Source: Woeseiaceae bacterium (GTDB lineage: Bacteria > Pseudomonadota > Gammaproteobacteria > Steroidobacterales > Woeseiaceae). Taken from it: a DNA stretch of 64,000 bases. The translations under genes and the position numbers were made by a program. Position 1 is the stretch's first letter. Every line of letters starts with the position of its first letter. Where the stretch lies: positions 124,001 to 188,000 of the forward strand of contig JANQGQ010000022.1 in assembly GCA_028277185.1 (NCBI GenBank), given 5' to 3'. The notes beneath the pieces were generated by a model, which was given only the letters and a program-made list of their open reading frames with translations, was not told the DNA's origin and did no database searches. Positions 9,697 through 20,167 of this stretch are shown here, piece by piece.

Positions 9697-10409
9697 GACC
9701 GCGCTCTCCGGTCTCGCGCGACGGAGTTCAGGATGCCGTTCAGTATGTTGATCTCGTTTTCGTCGGGCGCGGCGCGAGCGAACAGCCGCCGCAGTCGCCG
9801 CATCAGGTGGCGCGGATTGTCGGGATCGAGAAAACCTACGTCGAGGAGCAGCGCTTCGAGCTCGGCGTGGAAGTGTTCGATTGCCGCCGCCGCAGCGGGC
9901 GGCGCTTCGGACTCGAAGGCCGGCAGCGATTCGCTTTGCTGTGCGCGCAGTTCGTACGCAGCGACCTGCACGGCCATTCCGAGATTGAGCGAGCTGAACT
10001 CCGGGTCGGTCGGAATCGACACGAGGAGCTGACAGCGATCGAGGTCCTCGTTGGAAAGTCCGTTCTTCTCGGGCCCGAAGACCAGCGCCACGTTCCCTTG
10101 CCGGGACGCCGACAGCGCCCTGGTCGCGGCGTCGCGCACGCTCACGCTCGGCCACGGAATGGCGCGCGACCGCCCGCTCGTCCCCATGACCAGCACACAG
10201 TCGGCAACGGCGTCGGCGAGACTGGCTGTGACACGGGCGTTGTCGAGCAGGTCGTCCGCCCCGGACGCGCGGGCCGTCGCATCCGGATGCGGGAAGTAGC
10301 GCGGGTTGACGAGCACGAGCTCCGTGAGCCCCATGTTTTTCATTGCGCGCGCCGCCGCCCCGATGTTGCCGGGGTGGCTGGTTTCCACGAGCACGATCCG
10401 AATCGACAT
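9693..10409 (-). CDS. trmJ: tRNA (cytidine(32)/uridine(32)-2'-O)-methyltransferase TrmJ
   Basis: SPOUT-class methyltransferase modifying position 32 of several tRNAs. The ATG at 10409 gives 238 residues starting MSIRIVLVETSHPGNIGAAA, the family N-terminal motif 1. The knotted SAM site is seen in VALVFGPEKNGLSNEDL and IPTDPEFSSLNLGMAVQ. The stop overlaps the iscS GTG. It is divergent from suhB across 82 bp, as in many gammaproteobacteria where trmJ heads the isc region. Confidence 0.95.
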   Translation of the reverse strand: MSIRIVLVETSHPGNIGAAARAMKNMGLTELVLVNPRYFPHPDATARASGADDLLDNARVTASLADAVADCVLVMGTSGRSRAIPWPSVSVRDAATRALSASRQGNVALVFGPEKNGLSNEDLDRCQLLVSIPTDPEFSSLNLGMAVQVAAYELRAQQSESLPAFESEAPPAAAAAIEHFHAELEALLLDVGFLDPDNPRHLMRRLRRLFARAAPDENEINILNGILNSVARDRRARS

Positions 10410-10491
10410 CGCCTGTTTCCGAGGGTCGGCAGACCCTTCAGCAAAACTCCGGTATTCTACCGAAGCTCTTTTCACAAGTCGGAATCGTTTT

Positions 10492-11304
10492 ATGCACGCG
10501 TTACTGAACGTGGCCGTCATGGCCGCGCGAAGCGCCGGCAACCTGCTTGGCCGTAAGATGCTCAATCTCGACAAGCTCAAAGTCGAGGAGAAGTCGCGCA
10601 ACGACTTCGTCAGTGACGCCGATCGCGACGCGGAGCGCGTCGTCATCGAAACGATCCGCAAGCACTATCCCGAGCACGCGGTGCTCGCCGAGGAATCGGG
10701 CGCCGACGGCGACTCGGACACCGTCTGGATCATCGACCCGCTGGACGGTACGACCAACTTTCTGCACGGCTTTCCGGTCTTCGCGGTATCGATTGCCGTG
10801 GCCGTCGCGGGACGAGTCGAGCACGGCGTCGTCTACGATCCGCTCCGACAGGAGCTGTTCACGGCCAGCCGCGGCAGCGGCGCTCAGCTCGACGGCCGAC
10901 GCATCCGCGTGAGCGGCCAAACCCGGCTCGACCGCGCCCTGATCGGTACCGGCTTCCCGTACCGGCTTGCCCAGCAGGAAATGGGCCCCTACCTCGGCAT
11001 GCTCGAGACGATACTCAGGAACACGGCCGGCGTACGCCGGCCAGGCGCGGCCGCCCTCGATCTCGCCTACGTCGCCGCGGGCCGGCTCGACGGCTTCTGG
11101 GAAACCGGCCTGGAGCGCTGGGACCTCGCCGCCGGCAGCCTCCTGATCCGCGAGGCCGGGGGAATCGTCAGCGGGCTGGACGGCTCCGAGGACTTTCTCG
11201 ACACCGGACACATTCTCACCGGCACGCCGAAGATATACGCGGCGCTGGCTAAGCTGTGTGCGCGTGATATCAAGGCCATTCTTCATGGCGGGGAGACGTC
11301 GTAG
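10492..11304 (+). CDS. suhB: Inositol-1-monophosphatase family protein SuhB
   Basis: Mg-dependent, lithium-sensitive phosphatase fold; SuhB also binds the rRNA antitermination complex in E. coli. The ATG at 10492 gives 270 residues (MHALLNVAVMAARSAGNLLG). The metal-site motifs are present: EESG near residue 68, IIDPLDGTTNFLHGFP near 80-95, and the second motif WETGLERWDLAAGSLLIREAGG. Upstream in-frame codons into trmJ are rejected. A TATTCT hexamer at 10453-10458 may be its -10 element. Ten bases after the stop lies the first of two unusual hairpins. Confidence 0.94.
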   Translation: MHALLNVAVMAARSAGNLLGRKMLNLDKLKVEEKSRNDFVSDADRDAERVVIETIRKHYPEHAVLAEESGADGDSDTVWIIDPLDGTTNFLHGFPVFAVSIAVAVAGRVEHGVVYDPLRQELFTASRGSGAQLDGRRIRVSGQTRLDRALIGTGFPYRLAQQEMGPYLGMLETILRNTAGVRRPGAAALDLAYVAAGRLDGFWETGLERWDLAAGSLLIREAGGIVSGLDGSEDFLDTGHILTGTPKIYAALAKLCARDIKAILHGGETS

Positions 11305-11314
11305 GCAGCCTCGC

Positions 11315-11395
11315 ATGGCGGGGTTGGGGGCGGTTCACCGGAATGGCTCCCTGCGGTCCGCTTTATTTCCGGTGAACCGCCCCCAACCCCGCCAT
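11315..11395 (+). repeat. Perfect 29-bp hairpin with conserved loop (copy A), 3' of suhB
   Basis: Arms 11315-11343 and 11367-11395 are perfectly complementary over 29 bases; the loop is 11344-11366 (23 nt: TGGCTCCCTGCGG, then TCCGCTTTAT). The inner 6 bp of the stem is CCGGAA/TTCCGG. Loop and inner stem are identical, in inverted orientation, to copy B at 12886-12964, while the outer 22-23 bp of the two stems differ. It begins 10 bases after the suhB stop codon. No U-tract follows on either strand, so it is not a textbook Rho-independent terminator. It may be an RNA 3'-end element or a palindromic dispersed repeat. Confidence 0.9.
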
Positions 11396-11583
11396 ACTAC
11401 CCTCGGCGGTGACCGACACCCGCCCGGCCGTACGATCGACCTGAAGAATAGAACCTGGTCTTTACTTCGCCATCGCTGACGGAGCGTTGCGGCCAGGTGC
11501 AGCTCCAGGCTGAAAGACCCCGCACGTAGACTAGTATCGAGCAGCAACACCGTCGAGTGGACGCGGGACCAAACGACGGCTAT

Positions 11584-11610
11584 GCGGCCGGTGGTGGAGT
11601 GCCCTCTGCC
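11584..11610 (+). repeat. Direct repeat DR1 upstream of the inserted gene
   Basis: A 27-base sequence beginning GCGGCCGGTGGTGG and ending GCCCTCTGCC. It recurs at 12749-12775 in the same orientation with two differences (A to G, T to C). The pair brackets the AT-richer hypothetical gene, DR1 lying about 59 bases before its likely start. It could be a target duplication, a cassette boundary or a second class of dispersed repeat. Confidence 0.7.
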
Positions 11611-11668
11611 GGAAAGGCGATTATCCCCTTGGGCCTGTATCAGGGGGTTAAAGGCGTATGATCGGGGG

Positions 11669-12709
11669 ATGCAGAGACTCCTCGCGATACTTCGCCTCGC
11701 TGGCATCGCCCTATTCTCGTACCTCTTCCCGCGGATTTTGGTTGGCATGGGCATACCATTGGATGAATGTGCTGTTGAGGCGGGCAAGAGAGTCGGTTTC
11801 GCAGTTACCAGTGAGAACGCACTTACATACACGGGAATTCTTCTCGCGGTCTTGCTTGTTTCATTGGAATTGTGGATTCGCCCGGTTTGGCGTGTTCTTT
11901 CAGCGCTCGGCAAACGCCGCCGCAAAGCTTCCGAAGGCGCACTGGTTACTAGCAATGGGCAAGAAACTACAACTACGCCTATGCCACTAGTCGAGCTACT
12001 GAAAGAAGCGGAGCAGCAGGGATGGCGTTTTACGGACAACGGGAGTCAGCACATCTTCGAGTTTGTAGGTGGCTTACGCGATGCTGGCTCGATGGGGGTG
12101 ATTCAGTTTTCGGGGCGAGAAAAGCAACGAATCACTCAGATGACTAAGGAGCGGGCTCTTGAGCGTATCGATCCAGCATATTGGCAAAACTACAAGATTG
12201 ATGGGGTTACCTGTTTGGAGGTTTCTCATTCGACTGGCGAGGCTCAGGGGATTGCTAACGACAATCTAGATACCACGACAGTCGCCGATGGAAACCTAAC
12301 TCAACATGAGCTATTCGCAGATATTCACCTTGATCGGGCACAAGCGGCCAAATGGCTGGAAGCCAACCCTGTCCCCATGATTCCTATGGCTGAGGCAGTG
12401 GTAAAGGCTTACGAAGAAACGCAAGGGACGCTGGTTTCTGGCATGGCGGAATCAGGCCCCTCGCGGGATGTCGAAGGCTGGTATGCGATCGCGATCACGA
12501 AGGAAGGGGACGTAACGGTATTCGGTCGAAAGCCACCATCCACGGTCCTTATCGAAATTCCCCAATCGGACTTGCAAACCTTTGTGTTCAAAAACGGTGC
12601 CAGTGAGCTGATAGATCAATTCGATGGGCGGAACAAATACGTCGATCTGCAGATTTCCGTGAGCGACATGAAACGTAGCATCAGCCGAATCAGGAGATGG
12701 AATAGCTAG
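11669..12709 (+). CDS. Hypothetical membrane-anchored protein in an inserted segment
   Basis: I do not recognise this protein. The ATG at 11669 gives 346 residues; a longer in-frame start at 11582 would place DR1 inside the gene and is not preferred. Two hydrophobic segments (about 4-24 and 53-75) are followed by a basic patch (GKRRRK) and a soluble domain of ~260 residues, predicted cytoplasmic. This has a lysine/glutamate-rich helix (LVELLKEAEQQGWRF), a beta-rich middle and a basic end (RSISRIRRW). Codon use and base composition are visibly more AT-rich than in suhB and secF, which suggests acquisition. It has no neighbour in its own unit; repeats flank it on both sides. Confidence 0.65.
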   Translation: MQRLLAILRLAGIALFSYLFPRILVGMGIPLDECAVEAGKRVGFAVTSENALTYTGILLAVLLVSLELWIRPVWRVLSALGKRRRKASEGALVTSNGQETTTTPMPLVELLKEAEQQGWRFTDNGSQHIFEFVGGLRDAGSMGVIQFSGREKQRITQMTKERALERIDPAYWQNYKIDGVTCLEVSHSTGEAQGIANDNLDTTTVADGNLTQHELFADIHLDRAQAAKWLEANPVPMIPMAEAVVKAYEETQGTLVSGMAESGPSRDVEGWYAIAITKEGDVTVFGRKPPSTVLIEIPQSDLQTFVFKNGASELIDQFDGRNKYVDLQISVSDMKRSISRIRRWNS

Positions 12710-12748
12710 AGGAAACTACCTGAGTCCCGAAGAAGCCCGAAAGACGAA

Positions 12749-12775
12749 GCGGCCGGTGGTGGGGCGCCCTCTGCC
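12749..12775 (+). repeat. Direct repeat DR2 downstream of the inserted gene
   Basis: Second copy of the 27-base GCGGCCGGTGGTGG...GCCCTCTGCC repeat, matching 11584-11610 at 25 of 27 positions. It starts 40 bases after the stop of the hypothetical gene. The stretch from 12776 to 12885 holds no recognisable gene. Confidence 0.7.
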
Positions 12776-12885
12776 AGCCGCTCCACGAGCGTGCTCCGAT
12801 CCAACAACCGCTATCCGCCACCCCAGAAGAAGAAAAAACTGCAAAGGGCCAAACCCGGGAGACTCAACGCCCCGACAATGCCAAA

Positions 12886-12964
12886 GCCGGGGTCCCGGGG
12901 GGCCTTACCGGAAATAAAGCGGACCGCAGGGAGCCATTCCGGTAAGGCCCCCCGGGACCCCGGC
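12886..12964 (-). repeat. Perfect 28-bp hairpin with conserved loop (copy B), 3' of secF
   Basis: Arms 12886-12913 and 12937-12964 are perfectly complementary over 28 bases; loop 12914-12936 is the exact reverse complement of the copy A loop. It lies 35 bases after the secF stop on the minus strand. Read in the secF sense it therefore shows the same loop (TGGCTCCC...) as copy A does in the suhB sense. The inner CCGGAA/TTCCGG pairs are conserved; the outer stem (GCCGGGGTCCC side) is unrelated to the copy A outer stem yet fully paired. Confidence 0.9.
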
Positions 12965-12999
12965 ACGCTGGAGAGAAACGGGCGTCCGCCCGAGCCTGA

Positions 13000-13944
13000 C
13001 TAAGGCAGGTCGTCCAACAACTCGGGATCCTTGATCGGATCCGTCAAATCCTGCGGACTGATATTGAGCAGCAGCGCGGTAGCGCTCGCCGTATAGATGG
13101 ACGAGTACGTTCCAACAATGATGCCAACGATCAACGCGATGGAGAACGGCGCGATCGACTCGCCACCCAGTACGAGCAGGGCGAAGAGCACGAACAGCGT
13201 GGTCAGGCCCGTGATGAGAGTGCGCGCCAGCATCTCGTTGATCGAGGTATTCATCGAATCGGCGGCCTCGACACCGCGGAGCTTGAAGAAGTTTTCGCGA
13301 ATGCGATCGAACGCGACGACCGTGTCGTTCAGCGAATAACCGATGACGGCCAGCACGGCCGCGACGACGGTCAGATCGAAGGGCAGTTGAAAGAACGAGA
13401 AGAACCCAACGGTGATGATGACGTCGTGGACCAGGGCCGCGACAGCGCCCATCGCGAACTTCCACTGGAAGCGGAACATCACGTAGCCGAAGATCATCAT
13501 CAACGCGAAGATCATGGCGAGGCCGCCCTGCTCCGCCAGCTCGTCGCCGACCTGCGGACTGACGGATTCTACCCGCCTGAGTTCGACGCCCTCCGAACCC
13601 GCCTCGAGCGTTGCCTGAAGCTCACGGCGAATCTCCTGCTGGCTGCCTTCGTCCTGCGGCGGCAGGCGCACCAGCACATCGGTGGCCTCGCCGAACAAGA
13701 GCACCTGAGCGTCGTCGAAACCGGCGGCTTCGAGGTCGTTCCGGATCTGCTCCAGATCGGCAGGCTGCGGGTAACCCACCTCGAGCAGAATGCCGCCGGT
13801 GAAGTCGATACCGAAGTTCAGCCCGCGGACGCCTAGCGAAACCAGCGACGCGACCACCAGTACGACGGAGACGATGAGCGCGAAGCGACGACGCGAATCG
13901 CCCAGGAAATTGATATTCGTCTTTTCCTTGATCAGTCGGATCAT
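13000..13944 (-). CDS. secF: Protein translocase subunit SecF
   Basis: Inner-membrane RND-type subunit which, with SecD and YajC, uses the proton gradient to help secretory proteins leave the Sec channel. The 314-aa product has TM1 near residues 20-40, a periplasmic P4 domain, then five membrane segments; the family motif is NFGIDFTGGILLEVGYPQ. DRIREN and the GYSLNDTVVAFD stretch are typical SecF signatures. It starts 5 bases after the secD stop. Confidence 0.97.
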   Translation of the reverse strand: MIRLIKEKTNINFLGDSRRRFALIVSVVLVVASLVSLGVRGLNFGIDFTGGILLEVGYPQPADLEQIRNDLEAAGFDDAQVLLFGEATDVLVRLPPQDEGSQQEIRRELQATLEAGSEGVELRRVESVSPQVGDELAEQGGLAMIFALMMIFGYVMFRFQWKFAMGAVAALVHDVIITVGFFSFFQLPFDLTVVAAVLAVIGYSLNDTVVAFDRIRENFFKLRGVEAADSMNTSINEMLARTLITGLTTLFVLFALLVLGGESIAPFSIALIVGIIVGTYSSIYTASATALLLNISPQDLTDPIKDPELLDDLP

Positions 13945-13949
13945 TGCGC

Positions 13950-15764
13950 CTACACCGGAACGGACTGGATCTTGCGGCTGCCAAAGGCCAGGTTGACGAT
14001 CGCGCGCGTTCCGACGATCGCCGTGAACATCGACGTCACGATCCCAATCGTAAGGGTTATCGCGAAGCCTTTGATCGGGCCGGTACCGAACGCGAAGAGC
14101 ACGATAGCCGCAATGAGCGTCGTGATGTTCGCGTCCGCAATCGACGACAGAGCCTTGTCATAGCCTGAGTGAATGGCCGCCTGTGGCGACGCGCCCGAGG
14201 AGATCTCCTCGCGTATTCGCTCGAAGATCAGCACGTTGGCGTCCACCGCCATGCCGACGGTCAGTACGATTCCGGCGATGCCGGGCAGCGTCAGGGAAGC
14301 GCCGAACAGGGACAACACCGCGACGATAAAAACAAGGTTGGACAGCAGCGCCACGTTGGCGATGAGCCCGAACCAGCGGTAGTAGATCGCCATGAACACG
14401 ATGACGGAGAGGAACCCGATCGTGATCGCCCGGAAACCGCGGTCGATGTTGTCCTGGCCGAGCGTCGGGCCGATCGTGCGTTCGTCGATCTTGTATACCG
14501 GCGCCGCCAGCGCGCCGGCCCGCAGGAGCTTCGCGAGATTGGCGGCCTCGGCCGACGTTAGTCCGGTGACCTGAAAGCGGTTCTTGAACACGCCCTGAAT
14601 CGTCGCGGTGTTGATGATCTCTTCGGTCTTGATGCGCCGCGTCTCGCTCTGATCGCCGATTGTTACGGTTTCTTCGCGCCACTCGATGAACAGTGTCGAC
14701 ATCGGGCGGCCGACGTTGTTCTGAGTCGTGGCAAGCATCTTCTCGCCGCCCGCCGAATCGAGCGTGATGTGCACGGCCGGCTGGCCCTCCGCGCTCAGGC
14801 CGGCGGCCGCATCGACAATCTGGTCGCCAGATGCAATTACGTCGCGTTTCAGGACCTGATCGATAACGGGCGACCGGCCCGGATACCGGCGTGAACCGGG
14901 CTCGTCGCCGGACTGGTCGACGAGGCGAAACTCGAGCGTCGCGGTGGCGGTGAGTATGCGATCGAGCTCGGTGGAATCCTGAACGCCGGGAAGCTGCACC
15001 ACGATGCGGTCGATACCCTGCCGCTGCACGAGCGGCTCCGCCACGCCCAGGGAATCGACACGATTTCTCAGCGTCGTCATGTTCTGCTCGATCGCGAAAT
15101 CCTGCCGGGCCTTGATCTGCGCCTCGCTCATACGCACGTTCAGAGAGCGGCCGTCGGCCGAGTCGGTGATCAGTATGTCCTCGTCGGCATCGCGTACCAG
15201 CCGCCGCGCGGTTTCAAGGTCGGCCGCAGACTGGACGCGCACGCTGATCAGGTCGCCGTTGAGATCGACGCGATGACGTATCTGCGCGTCGCGCAATCGG
15301 TCGATGAAGTCCTGCTGATAGGCCTGCAGGCGGTTGTTGATCGCGGTATCCATGTCTACTTCGAGCAACACGTAGACACCGCCGCGCAGATCGAGACCGA
15401 GACTCATCGGGTTCATGCCGAGCATGCGCAGCCAGTCCGGCATCTTCGGGGCCAGCGTCAGCGCGACGTTGACGTCGGGCGCGAAGCGCTCGCGCAGCAT
15501 GTCGACGGCCCGTTGCTGATCCCCGGGATCGATCAGGCGGACAATGCCGCGGCCATCGTCGAGGTAGGCCCCGTCGACCGCGATCTCGCGGCTCTCGAGC
15601 ACGCGAACGTACTCGCCGAGCATCGATTGCGAAACTTCGTTCTCGCCGGCCGCGGCAAGCTGTACGGCGGCGGCGCTGCCGTAGAGATTCGGCAGCGCGA
15701 GGAAGCCGCCGGCAAGGAATATCGCCAGAACCGTCAGATTCAACCAGATTGGGTACTTGTTCAT
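13950..15764 (-). CDS. secD: Protein translocase subunit SecD
   Basis: Large partner of SecF, with six membrane segments and big periplasmic domains. The ATG at 15764 gives 604 residues (MNKYPIWLNLTVLAIFLAGG). A GTG directly before it is also in frame, but the AAGGA at 5-base spacing fits the ATG. The signature GLDLRGGVYVLLEVD lies near residue 120 and the C-terminal RND core contains MAVDANVLIFERIREE. It is followed by secF and preceded by yajC, the standard operon order. Confidence 0.97.
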   Translation of the reverse strand: MNKYPIWLNLTVLAIFLAGGFLALPNLYGSAAAVQLAAAGENEVSQSMLGEYVRVLESREIAVDGAYLDDGRGIVRLIDPGDQQRAVDMLRERFAPDVNVALTLAPKMPDWLRMLGMNPMSLGLDLRGGVYVLLEVDMDTAINNRLQAYQQDFIDRLRDAQIRHRVDLNGDLISVRVQSAADLETARRLVRDADEDILITDSADGRSLNVRMSEAQIKARQDFAIEQNMTTLRNRVDSLGVAEPLVQRQGIDRIVVQLPGVQDSTELDRILTATATLEFRLVDQSGDEPGSRRYPGRSPVIDQVLKRDVIASGDQIVDAAAGLSAEGQPAVHITLDSAGGEKMLATTQNNVGRPMSTLFIEWREETVTIGDQSETRRIKTEEIINTATIQGVFKNRFQVTGLTSAEAANLAKLLRAGALAAPVYKIDERTIGPTLGQDNIDRGFRAITIGFLSVIVFMAIYYRWFGLIANVALLSNLVFIVAVLSLFGASLTLPGIAGIVLTVGMAVDANVLIFERIREEISSGASPQAAIHSGYDKALSSIADANITTLIAAIVLFAFGTGPIKGFAITLTIGIVTSMFTAIVGTRAIVNLAFGSRKIQSVPV

Positions 15765-15794
15765 CACAGTCCTTAAGCGGCAGGACGCCGCCGC

Positions 15795-16124
15795 TTACGC
15801 TTCCTCGATGGTTCCCTTGGGCACGACCTGCGAAATACTGCCCTTCTGGATTTTGATTTCCGTGTCGTCACTGATCGACAGGACGGCGTAGTGCTCGCTG
15901 ACGCCCGTTATCCGGCCGAGTATGCCGCCAGCCGTGAGGACCTCGTCGCCGACGGCGACGTTGTTGACGAGCTCCTGGTGTGCCTTTTGCTTCTTCTGCT
16001 GCGGCCGGATCAGCAGAAACCAGAAGGCGCCGAAGATCAGCAGCATCGGCCACAGCATGTCGAAGAGGCTGGCTGATGGTTGAGCCGCCGCCTGAGCGTT
16101 CGCGCTTGAGATTAGGAATTCCAT
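15795..16124 (-). CDS. yajC: Sec translocon accessory protein YajC
   Basis: Small single-pass inner-membrane protein that associates with SecDF. The ATG at 16124 gives 109 residues (MEFLISSANAQAAAQ), with one membrane helix at about residues 20-38 (MLWPMLLIFGAFWFLLI). The RPQQKKQKAHQE motif and a small beta domain follow (VGDEVLTAGGILGRI). A TTG nine bases upstream is in frame but less likely. It lies between tgt and secD in the normal order; the ~158 bp up to tgt hold no gene and probably carry a promoter. Confidence 0.96.
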   Translation of the reverse strand: MEFLISSANAQAAAQPSASLFDMLWPMLLIFGAFWFLLIRPQQKKQKAHQELVNNVAVGDEVLTAGGILGRITGVSEHYAVLSISDDTEIKIQKGSISQVVPKGTIEEA

Positions 16125-16282
16125 GATGGTCAAACCGTTGTGAGTGAAGCGCCGGGGCGCCCCGAAAATAGCGGCGTATTATGGCACAGCAAACCGCCGA
16201 TAATGCGGCTCAATTCCGCTGGTATTGGGGCGACTTTCGCGATCCCAAGACGGCGCTTGAGATCCTCGGGCCGACACCCGTG

Positions 16283-18417
<2,135 letters not shown>

Positions 18418-18481
18418 GGGGCGCGTAGTCTAGCGGGTATCCGCCCCCGTTGCCCCGCCAGAGCCGGCATGCGGAGCAAAC

Positions 18482-18505
18482 GAAAACGCCGCCCGGAGGC
18501 GGCGT
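18482..18505 (-). terminator. Rho-independent terminator of the PDZ gene operon
   Basis: On the minus strand the sequence ACGCCGCC-TCCG-GGCGGCGT forms a perfect 8-bp stem with a 4-base loop, followed by TTTTCG. It lies about 30 bases after the stop of the double-PDZ gene and so closes the sigma/anti-sigma/PDZ unit. It is the clearest intrinsic terminator in the window. Confidence 0.85.
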
Positions 18506-18536
18506 CCGCGATTCGCCGAACCGGCGGCCGGCCCGG

Positions 18537-19568
18537 CTAACGAACGGTCGGCTGCGGCGGCCGCGGTGCGACCGACGGCACGACGGCGGGCACAACCGAC
18601 GGAGCAATCCGCGGCGCGGGGGCGGCGGGCGCAACCGACGGCGCGGGCGGCCGGGTCGGCACGAAACTCGTGCGATCGTCCGGGATCGTCACATTGAGCG
18701 TGCGGCGGCGTTTGTCGCGCATGATCGCAAGCTCGAGTTCTTCGCCCGGCTGGTAGGAGCCCAGAATCCTGAGCGCATGATTGACCGACGTCGGTTCGCG
18801 CCCGTCGATGCTCCGAATTACGTCGCCATCCTCGAGTTCCAGCGCCCCCGACGTCGGCGCACTCACGACCAGCACGCCCTGATCGGTGCCGAAGTACTTG
18901 CCCAGCCCTTCGCTGAGCTCGACCAGCTCCATGTCCGCCCAGCTGCCGCCCCAGCGATACGTCCAGGACCGAAGCGAGTTGCCCAGTTCTTCCGGAATGA
19001 CGCGAATGCGCTCCCGCCAGGCTTCACCCTCCGGTCCCGAGAACACAAAGGAGTTGTTGTCGACCCGCGGCACGACCGTGACTTTGCCGACATTGCCGCC
19101 CCGCAGATACTCGATGTCGAGCTTGTCGCCTTCCTCGACACCTTTCATGAACTCCATCAGCCGGCCGTTCGCGTCGTAACGCCTGTCGGCCGCAAGTTCC
19201 TCGCCATTGATCGACGTGATCACGTCGCCGGTCCTCAGGCCCGCATCCGCTGCCGCGCTGCCGGGCGTTACGCTGACGATCTCCGAGCCTTCGACCGGTC
19301 CGAACTCGGGTTTGTCGGTCACGATCGTAATGCCCATCCGCGGCCGGCCGCTCTTCAGATTCATGACCATTTCCTCGGCCATCCGCACGTCCGGGAGATT
19401 GCGCATGCTGAGTTCGGCGACCCGCTGCGCAGCTTCGGCCAGCTCCGCCTCAGCCTCAAGGAGTTCCCGGGCGTGCTCTTCCTCTTTGAGTTCGGCTTCG
19501 CTTTGCGCAGCTACCGGGGGCGCCAGCAGCAACACCGCCAACGGCAGAATTCGTACAAGCTCGTTCAT
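18537..19568 (-). CDS. Exported double-PDZ domain protein
   Basis: A 343-aa protein with a Sec signal peptide (MNELVRILPLAVLLLAPPVAAQ), a Glu/Ala-rich coiled coil (about 24-55), a first PDZ domain (about 75-165; ITSINGEELAAD) and a second PDZ domain (about 215-300; VLVVSAPTSGALELEDGDVI). It ends in a Pro/Ala/Val-rich tail. No protease domain or catalytic triad is present, unlike DegP/DegS. The ATG has GGAG at 8 bases. It is the third gene after an ECF sigma factor and a one-TM protein, so a role as periplasmic sensor or scaffold for that regulator is plausible but inferred. Confidence 0.8.
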   Translation of the reverse strand: MNELVRILPLAVLLLAPPVAAQSEAELKEEEHARELLEAEAELAEAAQRVAELSMRNLPDVRMAEEMVMNLKSGRPRMGITIVTDKPEFGPVEGSEIVSVTPGSAAADAGLRTGDVITSINGEELAADRRYDANGRLMEFMKGVEEGDKLDIEYLRGGNVGKVTVVPRVDNNSFVFSGPEGEAWRERIRVIPEELGNSLRSWTYRWGGSWADMELVELSEGLGKYFGTDQGVLVVSAPTSGALELEDGDVIRSIDGREPTSVNHALRILGSYQPGEELELAIMRDKRRRTLNVTIPDDRTSFVPTRPPAPSVAPAAPAPRIAPSVVPAVVPSVAPRPPQPTVR

Positions 19569-19585
19569 TCATTCATCTCCACAAA

Positions 19586-20167
19586 TCAAAACGCCGTCCG
19601 CTGCGTCTGCGCATAACGCAACTGGACCAGCAACTTCATCAGGCGCACGCGTTCGCGCCAGAAAATTTCCTCTTCCTCCGGAGTGAGCATCACCGTCGGA
19701 TCGCCCAGCTGATAGTCGATCGCGGCAATCCTGTCCGTCAGATCGGCAATGGTCGCCGCCGTACCCGCCCGCTGGACCCGCGGCTCCCCGGGCAGCGCCG
19801 CGAGTTCGCCCTCGAGCTGGCTGGACTGGGCCCGCAGAACGTTGAGCCGCGAAGGGGGCACCGGCTCTACGGTGAGCTCTGGCACGGTCGGCAAATCATC
19901 CACGACGGGGTCGCTGTCCATGACGCCCGTCGCGACCAGCGCCACGAGCGCCGCCGCAGCCGCGAGACCGCCGCCCAAATACCATTGCCGCGGCGCGGCC
20001 GTGGCAGCCGGTCTGAAAAGGCCTTCGGCTTCCGCCTGCTCGCGGACCCGCTCCCAGACGACTCGCGGCGCCGGCGTATCGGGCAGTGCCCTCAAGCCCG
20101 CCTTCAGCGAGTCGTGTTGCTCCGCTGTCAGTCCCGCGATCATTGCCTCTTCTTTCCCATCGTTCAT
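19586..20167 (-). CDS. Putative anti-sigma factor (one-TM protein)
   Basis: A 193-aa protein overlapping the upstream ECF sigma stop by one base (TAATG), so the two are coupled. A cytoplasmic N-terminal region of ~65 residues (LTAEQHDSLKAGLRALPDTP) precedes a membrane helix at about 76-95 (LGGGLAAAAALVALVATGVM). The periplasmic part contains a predicted coiled coil (LRAQSSQLEGELAAL) and a Glu/Arg-rich end. No zinc-binding HxxxCxxC motif is seen. Assignment as anti-sigma rests on topology and gene order; it is not a recognised RseA homologue. Confidence 0.65.
   Translation of the reverse strand: MNDGKEEAMIAGLTAEQHDSLKAGLRALPDTPAPRVVWERVREQAEAEGLFRPAATAAPRQWYLGGGLAAAAALVALVATGVMDSDPVVDDLPTVPELTVEPVPPSRLNVLRAQSSQLEGELAALPGEPRVQRAGTAATIADLTDRIAAIDYQLGDPTVMLTPEEEEIFWRERVRLMKLLVQLRYAQTQRTAF

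Noticed and set aside
8530..10155. A 541-aa cysteine desulfurase with an N-terminal extension
   Set aside because: The extension is the trmJ gene read in another frame; the GTG in the GTGA overlap at 9696 gives a normal-length enzyme.
11611..11668. Imperfect hairpin (TTATCCCCT...AGGGGGTTAA) before the inserted gene as a riboswitch or attenuator
   Set aside because: The stem is short with a mismatch and no known aptamer features; not enough to call.
11315..12964. Hairpins A and B as ends of an insertion sequence, integron attC sites or plain intrinsic terminators
   Set aside because: No transposase or integrase lies between them, the outer arms of the two copies are unrelated so they are not terminal inverted repeats, the attC spacer pattern is not seen, and no U-tract follows either stem.
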